This document shows positions 17,131-23,630 of a DNA stretch of 31,380 nucleotides, piece after piece. The translations under genes were made by a program, and so were the position numbers. Numbering within the stretch: position 1 is the first letter of the stretch; each line of letters opens with the position of its first letter. Source of the stretch: a virus; IMG/VR virus record IMGVR_UViG_3300043426_000413, positions 1-31,380 of that record; one strand, written 5' to 3'. The notes under the pieces were generated by a model, which had not been told where the DNA came from, searched no databases, and worked only from the letters and a program-made list of their open reading frames with translations.

Positions 17131-18578
17131 AAAAACTTAGAAAAAGTATTTCTGAGCTAAAAGAATTAATCGATATGACTTTTTCCAAGCGCTATAGGCA
17201 CTGGAGAAATGAGGATGGCGATTTGATATGTGAACACGAAGGCATTAAATACAAATTTCCTATCATCACGCTAAGACCATATCAAAAAGAGATATCCAAA
17301 GCGCTCTTTGAAGAAGGGAAAAAGCGATTCTTTTTGGTTAGGCCACGAAGATCCGGGAAAGAAGTAGAAAGTTGGAGCCTGCTAATACAAGCGGCATTAA
17401 CTAAACCAGGTCTTTATCTCGCGATTTATCCAACCAATGTCCGTGCACGACTCGTTCTTTGGGATGGAGCAATTTTTCTTAATGATAATGGGGAGTCAAA
17501 ATCTATAAAATTTATCGATATGATTCCTGAAAAATTTGTAAGGTCAAAAAATAATACCGAAATGTCGCTTTCTCTAACAAATGGGTCAATTATAAAATGC
17601 GTCGGAAGCGATATCGACCCAGACAAATTACGCGGAACGAATTGCATGGGCGCATTTTTCTCAGAATTTGCATTCTCGGATCCTAGAGTTTTGCATACCC
17701 TAATGCCGGCTTTTCGACAAAATGGCGGCTGGTTCATATTACAGACAACATTTAATGGCCTAAATCACGCCTACAAATTCTTTAATGAAGTCAAAGGCAA
17801 TAAATTTTGGGTAACAAGACTCGATAGTGTTGAAAGTTTAAAAAACGATCGAGGTGAACGATATATTACCGATGACATGATTGATGAGGATCGAAAGGCA
17901 GGAATGCCCGAATTCCTGATCCAGCAAGAATATTACTCTGTGGTTACATCAAACCACGAAAAACTTTGGTTCAGTGAGGGCATAAAGCATATTATGGAAG
18001 AAGAACAAATTATTGAAGGCTTATACTTAAATAATAAGCCCGTCTATTGCTTTGCAGATTTAGGTGTTAACGATTCAACGGCCATAATAATGGCACAGTT
18101 TGACAATGAAATGAGACCTCAGATTATCAATTATATCGAGGACAATAATAAATCATTAGAGTATTACATTAAGCAGGCTAATTATTTTGTTAATAAAAAG
18201 CAATTGCATCTAAAAGAATGGTTTTTGCCTCATGATGGTGCGCGAAGAGATATCTGCACTGCAAGAACTCCTGTCCAATACTTCTCCGAATTGGGTGAAA
18301 AAGCTACAAGCATACAAAGGCCAAGCAATAAAATTGACGCTATACGAGCGATGAGAAAATTATTGTTTAAATCTAAATTCAATAAAGAAAATACTGCGCG
18401 TTTAATTGACTGTCTTAGCAATTATTCCAAAGTATATGATGAGAAAAACAATATTTATCGCAATGCCCCGCTTCACGACTGGTGCTCACATGGCGTTGAT
18501 GCTTTCCAGAGTATGACGATTGCACTTGAATCAGCCCTGATCAATACAGCTCCAATAGATACTTTTTATTACTCTTAA
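17127..18578 (+). CDS. Terminase large subunit (packaging ATPase/nuclease)
   Basis: This 483-aa packaging motor has an ATPase part with an adenine-binding-like TLRPYQKEI at about residue 48, Walker A VRPRRSGKEVE (71-81), Walker B GAFFSEF (175-181) and a coupling motif TTFNG (207-211), then an RNase H-like nuclease domain with CFADLGVNDST (Asp at about 311) and the late Asp of HDWCSHGVDAFQ. The Walker A ends GKE where the common form is GK(S/T); acidic residues at this place occur in other phage terminases (GKD). It overlaps the fibre gene by 4 bases. It lies at the end of the virion cluster, far from the small-terminase candidate. Confidence 0.92.
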   Translation: MKKLRKSISELKELIDMTFSKRYRHWRNEDGDLICEHEGIKYKFPIITLRPYQKEISKALFEEGKKRFFLVRPRRSGKEVESWSLLIQAALTKPGLYLAIYPTNVRARLVLWDGAIFLNDNGESKSIKFIDMIPEKFVRSKNNTEMSLSLTNGSIIKCVGSDIDPDKLRGTNCMGAFFSEFAFSDPRVLHTLMPAFRQNGGWFILQTTFNGLNHAYKFFNEVKGNKFWVTRLDSVESLKNDRGERYITDDMIDEDRKAGMPEFLIQQEYYSVVTSNHEKLWFSEGIKHIMEEEQIIEGLYLNNKPVYCFADLGVNDSTAIIMAQFDNEMRPQIINYIEDNNKSLEYYIKQANYFVNKKQLHLKEWFLPHDGARRDICTARTPVQYFSELGEKATSIQRPSNKIDAIRAMRKLLFKSKFNKENTARLIDCLSNYSKVYDEKNNIYRNAPLHDWCSHGVDAFQSMTIALESALINTAPIDTFYYS

Positions 18579-18583
18579 ATGGT

Positions 18584-18605
18584 AATAATAGGCATAAAGT
18601 ATTAC
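18584..18605 (+). repeat. 22-bp site shared with the rep-side iteron cluster (candidate par/rep site)
   Basis: The 22 bases with core AGGCATAAAGTATTAC are identical to the reverse complement of 23445-23466 in the cluster beside the rep gene. The site lies 5 bases after the terminase stop and 34 bases before parA. It may be an operator or centromere for the partition proteins, or a Rep-binding iteron placed in the par promoter. Confidence 0.6.
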
Positions 18606-18607
18606 TA

Positions 18608-18613
18608 TATACT
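18608..18613 (+). promoter_or_regulatory. Possible -10 element of the parA promoter
   Basis: TATACT lies just after the shared 22-bp site. A matching -35 is not evident at 17 bases, so any promoter would be weak or regulated. If it is real, the shared site overlaps the RNA polymerase footprint, which would suit autoregulation of the par operon. Confidence 0.3.
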
Positions 18614-18639
18614 TTTACATATTTTATTCAGGATTAACC

Positions 18640-19305
18640 ATGGCAGCAAAAATTATCGCCGTCGTCAATCAGAAAGGCGGCTGCGGGAAAACCACGGTCG
18701 CGATTCAGGTTTGTGGAACTTTAGCGCTACAAAAAAAGGAAGTACTACTCATAGACGCTGATGAGCAGAATTCTGCTGTTGAATGGGCCTCGATGGCGCC
18801 CGAGTCAACCCCCTACCCGGCTCGCGTGTTCAATTTAGCTGCTGCCGGCCGTAAAATTCATCAAGAAATTAAAAAATATTATTATGATTATGACTATATT
18901 TTCGTTGACTGCCCCCCAGCGGCTGAGTCGCCCATCTCAAAATCAATTTTGCTGGTATCCGACCTTGCCCTAGTGCCCTTTATCCCCGATGGCCTCAACC
19001 TCTCCGCGTCGGTAAGAATTCGCGATACGATCCAAGATGCACAAATTTTGAACCCAAGTTTACGAAGTCTATTGCTGTTGAACAGAGTAGAGCCTAAAAC
19101 AAATCTCACAAATGAAATTTTAGAATTATTAAGTGAGTTTAATATGACGCAATCTGAAACAAAATTACACAAGAGAACACACTATCCAGAATCTTTTTTG
19201 ATTGGCGGGACTGTTCATTCTCTAAAAAGTAAGGCTAAAGATGCCATAGATGAGATTGAAGCATTTACCGATGAACTTTTACAATTCCTAAGGAACGGGG
19301 AATAG
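18640..19305 (+). CDS. parA: ParA-family partition ATPase
   Basis: A 221-aa P-loop ATPase of the small plasmid ParA (type Ib/ParF) kind, which segregates low-copy plasmids with a DNA-bound partner. The deviant Walker A is KGGCGKTT at residues 12-19, Walker A' is LLIDADEQNSAVEWA (about 36-50), and Walker B is IFVDCPP (about 89-95). The short length means there is no N-terminal HTH, as in type Ib systems, where the partner gene autoregulates. It is preceded by AGGATTAACC as ribosome site and followed, after one base, by a small gene. The first half is visibly richer in G+C than the neighbours while the second half is AT-rich, hinting at mosaic origin. Confidence 0.92.
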   Translation: MAAKIIAVVNQKGGCGKTTVAIQVCGTLALQKKEVLLIDADEQNSAVEWASMAPESTPYPARVFNLAAAGRKIHQEIKKYYYDYDYIFVDCPPAAESPISKSILLVSDLALVPFIPDGLNLSASVRIRDTIQDAQILNPSLRSLLLLNRVEPKTNLTNEILELLSEFNMTQSETKLHKRTHYPESFLIGGTVHSLKSKAKDAIDEIEAFTDELLQFLRNGE

Positions 19306-19306
19306 C

Positions 19307-19678
19307 ATGAGTAAATATGACTTAAGTAATTTCAAAATTAAAATTGCTCCTAGAGATAAGGAACAGGTTGAAATAGAAGCATCTTCACGATTTACTAAAG
19401 CTGATGAAACTCTTGGTGTAGTAGAGGAGATACCTAAAGCCAATTCTGTAAAAAAAAAATCATACCAAAAAGTCATCAGAAAAACTTTTTCTATCACTAA
19501 AACAGAAATTGAATTAATTTTAAAAATAAAAGACAAAGCACTAAACAAAAAAGTCATTCTTTCAGACAGCGCGATTGCTAGGATTGGATTTTTGCTACTA
19601 TCTGATCTGTCTGATGGTGATTTAGTTTCGTTATCAAAAAGATTGGAAAAAACACCTTTAGGAAGACCAGTGAAATAA
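19307..19678 (+). CDS. Putative ParA partner (centromere-binding/ParB-like small protein)
   Basis: A 123-aa basic protein starts one base after the parA stop, the classic place for the small centromere-binding partner of type Ib ParA. The N-terminal third is polar and probably disordered. The middle is very basic (KKKSYQKVIRKTF), and the C-terminal part looks folded and helical (ILKIKDKALNKKVILSDSAIARIGFLLLSDL), ending GRPVK. I recognise no named family with certainty. The likely target is the repeat before parA or those near rep. Confidence 0.6.
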   Translation: MSKYDLSNFKIKIAPRDKEQVEIEASSRFTKADETLGVVEEIPKANSVKKKSYQKVIRKTFSITKTEIELILKIKDKALNKKVILSDSAIARIGFLLLSDLSDGDLVSLSKRLEKTPLGRPVK

Positions 19679-19683
19679 TTTTG

Positions 19684-20412
19684 TCATTTAAAATATTGAA
19701 TTTTTCTACTATATAACCCAATCCAATATTTCCTAAATTTTTGCAATGAGGCTATCCAAGTTAAATCAAATTTTTCATTACGTGGAATAAACCAGTTATT
19801 AAGTCCAGTTCTGAAAATATTTTTATACCCATGTTTTATCATAAATCGGTATTTATCATGATTTATGATATGATCTTCTAGTAAGATAAGGCTTGGCTTC
19901 CATTTTTCTAAAGAAAAACCTTTAAACATCTCCATTTCATGTCCTTCAATATCCACTGATAAGAAATCAATCTTTTCTACTCCATTTTCGTCTAAAATTG
20001 AATCAAGGGTTCTGCATTCAACAAATTCTTTTCGTGAATTATTTATATTTATACCACGAGCAATTGTTTGATTATTTAAAGTTGAAAGAGCGCCTGCAAC
20101 CAGCATTGGAAGTTTATATCCTTGATTCTCAGGGCTAGAGCATGCCGATTGGATAACTAGCGCATTACGCTGTTCTCTTAGTAAAGAACAATATTCATTA
20201 AGAGGTTCAATGAGCAGACCATTCCATCCGATTTGTTCAAGATGCCAAGTCTGAGAATCTATTATAGGATGATTTGCTCCGACATCAACAAAGAACCCTG
20301 AATGCTTATTATTAAAAAATTCTCTTATAAATTTTTGCTCTAATTCTTTTTCGATACAAAAACGATAAGACTTTCTTTCAACAAAATCGATATTTTTTAT
20401 TTTTTTTAACAC
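19684..20412 (-). CDS. FkbM-family SAM-dependent methyltransferase
   Basis: A 242-aa protein carries the two hallmark segments of FkbM-type O-methyltransferases: a SAM-binding GFFVDVGANHP at about residues 39-49 and DFLSVDIEGHEMEMFKGF at 149-166, plus the LIEPLNE acid loop near 67. Such enzymes usually methylate sugars or polyketides; here a surface polysaccharide of the host is a reasonable guess. The start is GTG at 20412 without an obvious ribosome site. It is read towards the par operon, ending 5 bases from the partner gene's stop, and probably sits downstream of the recombinase gene in one transcript. It looks like an accessory cargo gene. Confidence 0.85.
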   Translation of the reverse strand: MLKKIKNIDFVERKSYRFCIEKELEQKFIREFFNNKHSGFFVDVGANHPIIDSQTWHLEQIGWNGLLIEPLNEYCSLLREQRNALVIQSACSSPENQGYKLPMLVAGALSTLNNQTIARGININNSRKEFVECRTLDSILDENGVEKIDFLSVDIEGHEMEMFKGFSLEKWKPSLILLEDHIINHDKYRFMIKHGYKNIFRTGLNNWFIPRNEKFDLTWIASLQKFRKYWIGLYSRKIQYFK

Positions 20413-20414
20413 GA

Positions 20415-20442
20415 TTAACTACTAATGTAGATTACTAACGTT
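20415..20442. other. Candidate dif-like recombination site
   Basis: The gap between the recombinase and methyltransferase genes holds TTAACTACTAA, a 6-base centre TGTAGA and TTACTAACGTT, an 11-6-11 layout like Xer/dif sites (whose centre is often TGTATA). The inner arms are partly inverted (TACTAA and TTACTA). It adjoins a tyrosine recombinase gene. This is a pattern match only, and the arms are not perfectly symmetrical. Confidence 0.35.
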
Positions 20443-20445
20443 ATA

Positions 20446-20979
20446 TTACCATTTAGCTAAATATTCTTCCATCACATGCACGTCCGTAAAGTTAAGATAA
20501 ATTGCCGTTGTATTTAAGTTGTCATGGCCCAAGATTTTTTTTAGGCTGGCCAGCGATATATTTTTTTGTAGGGCTAAGGTCGCAAAGGTGTGACGAAGAA
20601 TGTGAGGAGTGACTTGCTCCACTATTTTTGCTCTGTTAGCGATATTTTTGATAATTTTTTGTACCTGTCTTACACCAACCGGAAAATTATTATTAATTGC
20701 GAAATAATGCTCAAGTAATGTTTGGACCCTCCTAGACATGGGCACTACCCTTTTTTTAGATTTTTTTCCATAAGGGCCCCCTTTTCCTGAAACACGAATT
20801 GATTTTTGTTGCCATAGAATTTGCTGCGGGTTAAGGTCACATAATTCAGAAACTCTTAGTCCCGTATCAAGCAACGTCCAAACAATTAGTTTTTCTTGCA
20901 TACTTTCGCAAGCCTGACAAAGTCGATCTGCCTCCTCGTTTCTTAACGGCTCCCTTACATACTGATAACCCATTCCCAT
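20446..20979 (-). CDS. Tyrosine recombinase, catalytic domain only
   Basis: The 177-aa protein contains the complete active site of a tyrosine recombinase: TGLRVSEL (Arg42), SGKGG (Lys66), HILRHTFAT (His126, Arg129), LGHDNLNTT (His152) and the Tyr161 nucleophile in AIYLNF. It lacks the usual N-terminal core-binding domain of XerC/D or phage integrases (about 300 aa or more). A stop lies just upstream in frame, so the start at 20979 (or 20973) is genuine unless the gene is truncated. Roles to consider are dimer resolution of the plasmid form, integration at a dif-like site, or inversion. It may be a decayed integrase, but all catalytic residues are intact. Confidence 0.88.
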   Translation of the reverse strand: MGMGYQYVREPLRNEEADRLCQACESMQEKLIVWTLLDTGLRVSELCDLNPQQILWQQKSIRVSGKGGPYGKKSKKRVVPMSRRVQTLLEHYFAINNNFPVGVRQVQKIIKNIANRAKIVEQVTPHILRHTFATLALQKNISLASLKKILGHDNLNTTAIYLNFTDVHVMEEYLAKW

Positions 20980-21183
20980 TTTTCTTCAACCTTGCTTCTT
21001 GATTTAAGTTCGTAAAATGTTAAAATTTAAGAATTATTCTCGCTATATATTAAAATCTATTAAAATAAATTTCTTAGCTAATAGCAAGCAGTTATTGGCT
21101 TTAGAGATTTTATGGCTTAAAGGGATTTATTTTTGATGTCGTATTATTAGACGGAAGGCGAAGTAATTAAGTAATTTAAAATT

Positions 21184-21363
21184 ATGACAAAGCAAGAACA
21201 AACAGCCATGAATATGGCAGGGTTTATCAAAAAGCATACTTTAATTTTATTAGAGAAGCTGAACGATCTTGACTTAGATTCTTGCGCAACTGATTGCGAG
21301 GAATTAAACGACGTTGCAGAAAAGCTTTATATAAAATTAAAGCACACTCTAGAAAGCCAATGA
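21184..21363 (+). CDS. rop: Rop/Rom protein (ColE1-type RNA I/RNA II modulator)
   Basis: A 59-aa protein beginning MTKQEQTAMNMAGFIKK. From memory of ColE1 Rop it shares about 31 of the first 50 positions, including HTL-LLEKLN-LD and the C-EL-D-A--LY helix. The residues that contact RNA in ColE1 Rop are kept at Lys3, Asn10, Phe14 and Lys25; Gln18 is His here. Rop is a four-helix-bundle dimer that stabilises kissing of RNA I and RNA II and lowers copy number. I see no convincing RNA I/RNA II origin beside it, since the main initiator appears to be the protein at 23624-25291. It may be a remnant of a plasmid fusion or act on another RNA pair. Confidence 0.88.
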   Translation: MTKQEQTAMNMAGFIKKHTLILLEKLNDLDLDSCATDCEELNDVAEKLYIKLKHTLESQ

Positions 21364-21379
21364 ACTGCGCATTGCGCAA

Positions 21380-21511
21380 TTAGTCTGTTTCCCCTGCGCA
21401 TATGCCTATATTTGGCATAATAAATAAAGCCATGACCTTTTTCTCAGATATGCCCGTTATTTTTTGAACAGATTTAGGTGGCATATCCTTATTTAGCAAT
21501 AGTTGTGCTAC
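21380..21511 (-). pseudogene. Rpn-family C-terminal fragment (frameshifted)
   Basis: On the minus strand this continues the Rpn-like frame at 21508-21879 after a frame change. It encodes VAQLLLNKDMPPKSVQKI and then TGISEKKVMALF, another copy of the short C-terminal module (a leucine-rich helix, a G/D-M-P-x3-V turn, T-G-(I/L)-S-(E/D)-K-x-V-x-x-L) present in the two neighbouring frames. It has no start of its own. It is a decayed third module and shows that the locus has lost function at its 3' end. Confidence 0.6.
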
Positions 21512-21879
21512 TGGCTCTGTTCTAGGCCTTTTTTGTTCTGTGCTGAGATAGGGTCATAGGCTACTAATTTCATTACATCTTTTTCAGAAAGATCAGTTAT
21601 AACTTGGACGGCTCCAGGCGACATTCCATCAGCTAGAAGATTTTTGGCAATTGCTATAACCCTACTGCATGCGACTTCTTCACGTGCTAATTGGTTAAAT
21701 ATTTCTAAAGTATTGAGGCTGCCACCGAATTCTAGAAGTTTTTTGGCCATAGCAAAAGTGCGTTCGCCTTCTTTACGGCCTTGTTCTAGGAATTTTTCTA
21801 GGCCTTGTTTTAGGCCTTGTTCTAGGCCTTGTTCTAGGCCCTTTTTTTCTAGTTGCTGAGCTAGTGTCATAATATCCAA
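21508..21879 (-). pseudogene. Rpn-family C-terminal region with Glu-Gln-Gly repeats (fragment)
   Basis: This 123-codon frame lacks a nuclease domain. It begins MDIMTLAQQLEKKG, matching the tail of the complete Rpn protein upstream (REDIMTLAQQLEQKG), then has tandem LEQG/LKQG units, and two degenerate copies of the AKKLL...V..IT.LSE..V..L module. It is therefore a duplicated C-terminal tail. It could still be expressed as a small internal product, since internally initiated C-terminal proteins are reported for Rpn genes, but the further frameshift downstream suggests decay. Confidence 0.6.
21778..21845 (-). repeat. 12-bp tandem repeats encoding LEQG units
   Basis: On the plus strand about five degenerate copies of the unit CCTTGTTCTAGG lie in tandem; on the minus strand they encode repeated Leu-Glu-Gln-Gly. 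Repeats of this kind expand and contract by slippage and are usual in Rpn-like genes. Confidence 0.75.
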
Positions 21880-21904
21880 TTAAATATTGAGAAGAAAAAA
21901 ATGG

Positions 21905-22780
21905 CTAATCTTCTAGAGTAAGTAAATCTTGATCCGATAGACCAGTTAATTCCTTGATAACTGCAGGGTTAAACCTTTTGTCTAGCATTTTTTTAGCAAT
22001 AACAAAATCTTCTTCTCTTCGGCCCTTTTGTTCTAGTTGTTGTGCTAGTGTCATAATATCCTCTCTATAGTTGGGTAAGTTATCAGCTAATGTTGAGTAA
22101 AATTGCTCGAAATTCTTAGACTCACCCTCTTGGCTTATATAATACAATAAACTGCTAAATTGGTCATGTGTCAATAGGTTCTTAGCCAATTGCAAAGCTA
22201 TATCTTGTATAAATTCCAGTGCGTCTCGTTTATGAATGTTCTTTTGTATTAACTCTAGTATTGCTATCCCTCTATGTTTCCGTAGCTCATCATCGGGAAT
22301 AACAGTAATATCAATGAGGGGGTAAGGTTTTAAGAAAGTCTCCTGGGCTAATTCTTTATTTTCAAAGCAATCCATAATGTCTGTGCTAAATGGGTACGGA
22401 CTTTTTTTCCCACGATAAAAAAGCAAAGGAATCACGATGGGTAAAGTTTGGTGCCCTTGGTCCAAATGCTGTTTCATAATAGCGATTTGGTAGCGCAATA
22501 GTTTGAAAGGTGTTAATTTTCTTGGTGTCGTTTCATGCTCGATGAGCGTATAAATATAGCCTTGCGTTCCGGCTATTTTGACCGAGTAAAGAATATCTGA
22601 AAAATGATGTTTTAAATCTTTTTCTACAAAAGAACCCGGTTTAAATCTTAAAGTAGGAAAATCACATTGTTTTTTAATTCTTTCAGGTAGATATGTTTCT
22701 AGAAAAACCTTTGCTTTACTAATATCCGCTAAAAAATTTCTAAATAGTCGATCATGTGGATCGTGAATTGTTATAGTCAC
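21905..22780 (-). CDS. Rpn family nuclease/putative transposase (PD-(D/E)XK)
   Basis: This 291-aa protein has the look of the recombination-promoting nuclease family: HDPHDRLFRNFL at the start, then LRFKPGSFVEKDLKHHFSDILY with the catalytic Asp, YIYTLIEHETTPRK (strand with the catalytic Glu; the common form is EH-Q/K-S), and FKLLRYQIAIMKQHL. The tail carries the short AKKML...VIKELTGLSDQDLL module. Family members promote RecA-independent DNA exchange or act in phage defence. The start lies in a short T-rich stretch without a strong ribosome site. It looks intact, unlike the duplicated tail modules downstream. Confidence 0.87.
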   Translation of the reverse strand: MTITIHDPHDRLFRNFLADISKAKVFLETYLPERIKKQCDFPTLRFKPGSFVEKDLKHHFSDILYSVKIAGTQGYIYTLIEHETTPRKLTPFKLLRYQIAIMKQHLDQGHQTLPIVIPLLFYRGKKSPYPFSTDIMDCFENKELAQETFLKPYPLIDITVIPDDELRKHRGIAILELIQKNIHKRDALEFIQDIALQLAKNLLTHDQFSSLLYYISQEGESKNFEQFYSTLADNLPNYREDIMTLAQQLEQKGRREEDFVIAKKMLDKRFNPAVIKELTGLSDQDLLTLED

Positions 22781-22795
22781 TTTTTTTTATATTCC

Positions 22796-23029
22796 TTAAA
22801 TTTCTTTTTTCAGAGCCTGAGCTGAAAGTTCTTTTGCAAGTTGAGACAAAGCTGCTTTTACTAATTTTATGTCGAAATTATGTAGGCCAAAATCATCACA
22901 CGCAAGCTTCCCAAACTCATTAATTCTTTTTGCTTGAATTTTCTTAAGCTTATTTTTTTCTTTTTCTATTTTTCGGATTAGTTTTTCTTCTTTTTCTTTT
23001 TCTTTTAAGCTGTTTTTTATATATTTCAT
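22796..23029 (-). CDS. Small coiled-coil protein, TraD/MobC-like
   Basis: This 77-aa protein has an almost entirely charged N-terminal coiled coil (KEKEKEEKLIRKIEKEKNK) followed by KRINEFGKLACDDFGLHNFD and VKAALSQLAKEL. The arrangement resembles small conjugation accessory proteins of the TraD (Ti-type)/MobC kind, where a basic coiled coil precedes an xLGxLA...G motif. No relaxase is present in the window. If the call is right this is a mobilisation relic or the element is mobilised in trans. A simple hypothetical protein is the alternative. Confidence 0.45.
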   Translation of the reverse strand: MKYIKNSLKEKEKEEKLIRKIEKEKNKLKKIQAKRINEFGKLACDDFGLHNFDIKLVKAALSQLAKELSAQALKKEI

Positions 23030-23107
23030 TATTTAATCCCTATTTGAAATTTAAAATTATAATAATTAACAAAATTGATTATTAATTTCTTCGTTATTGA
23101 AAGTGTC

Positions 23108-23389
23108 ATGTTTTCTTGGTGTCGAAATAGTATAATTGATTATATGTTTTTAATTTCGATTTTAAAAGATTTGATCGCCAAACAACCTATCGATAGGCCG
23201 ATTAATATCGTGATAAATAATAATTTTACGCCAGACGATTATAGCCATTTGAATTCTTGCATTGATTCTGTTAATCATGTTCCAGCAACTTTGCATCATC
23301 CAGAGAATATGCATTTTTTAACATGCATATTTCACTATATTCAAATTTTCTTGTCATGGATTATTTCAATAATCAATCACATAATCTGA
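23108..23389 (+). CDS. Hypothetical protein (93 aa), uncertain
   Basis: A plus-strand frame in otherwise minus-strand territory. From ATG 23108 it encodes MFSWCRNSIIDYMFLISI and so on, ending with a hydrophobic stretch (YIQIFLSWIISIINHII) that could be one membrane helix. GAAAG lies upstream at a usable distance; a TTG at 23075 would add 11 residues. I recognise nothing in it. The balanced composition of the middle part (PIDRPINIVINNNFTPDDY) is protein-like, so it is kept at low confidence. Confidence 0.35.
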   Translation: MFSWCRNSIIDYMFLISILKDLIAKQPIDRPINIVINNNFTPDDYSHLNSCIDSVNHVPATLHHPENMHFLTCIFHYIQIFLSWIISIINHII

Positions 23390-23400
23390 TCCTTTTAATC

Positions 23401-23630
23401 GTAATACTATTAATACTTTATGCCTATTAAGCCTATTATTAATCGTAATACTTTATGCCTATTATTCTTATAATACCTATTTTACCTATTACGAATAGTA
23501 TTAAAAGTAATACCTTTAATAAAGTATGATCAATATGAATGTTATTACTATTCATAAAGTATGATATAGGCATAAAGTATGAATAGTAATAACTGTAATA
23601 CCATTAATACTATTCATACTTTATTACCTA
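23401..23630. repeat. Iteron-like repeat cluster next to rep (candidate replication origin)
   Basis: About 230 AT-rich bases between the rep stop and the unknown gene at 23108. They contain many copies, in both orientations, of a core ATACTTTATGCCTATTA (23413-23429 and 23447-23463; inverted near 23567-23580) and of TACTATTCATA or its complement (around 23546, 23580 and 23608). The copy at 23445-23466 is identical over 22 bases to a site before parA, and TAATACTATTCATAC recurs near 28134. Such mixed direct and inverted iterons are typical of Rep-dependent plasmid origins or centromeres. The last bases overlap the rep stop. Confidence 0.7.

Noticed and set aside
17127-18578. Inactive terminase because Walker A ends GKE
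   Set aside because: Acidic residues after GK occur in other phage large terminases, and all the other ATPase and nuclease motifs are present.
20980-21183. ColE1-like RNA I/RNA II origin left of rop
   Set aside because: Only one imperfect hairpin (AGCTAATAGC...TTATTGGCT) is visible, with no three-hairpin RNA I layout or clear opposing promoters.
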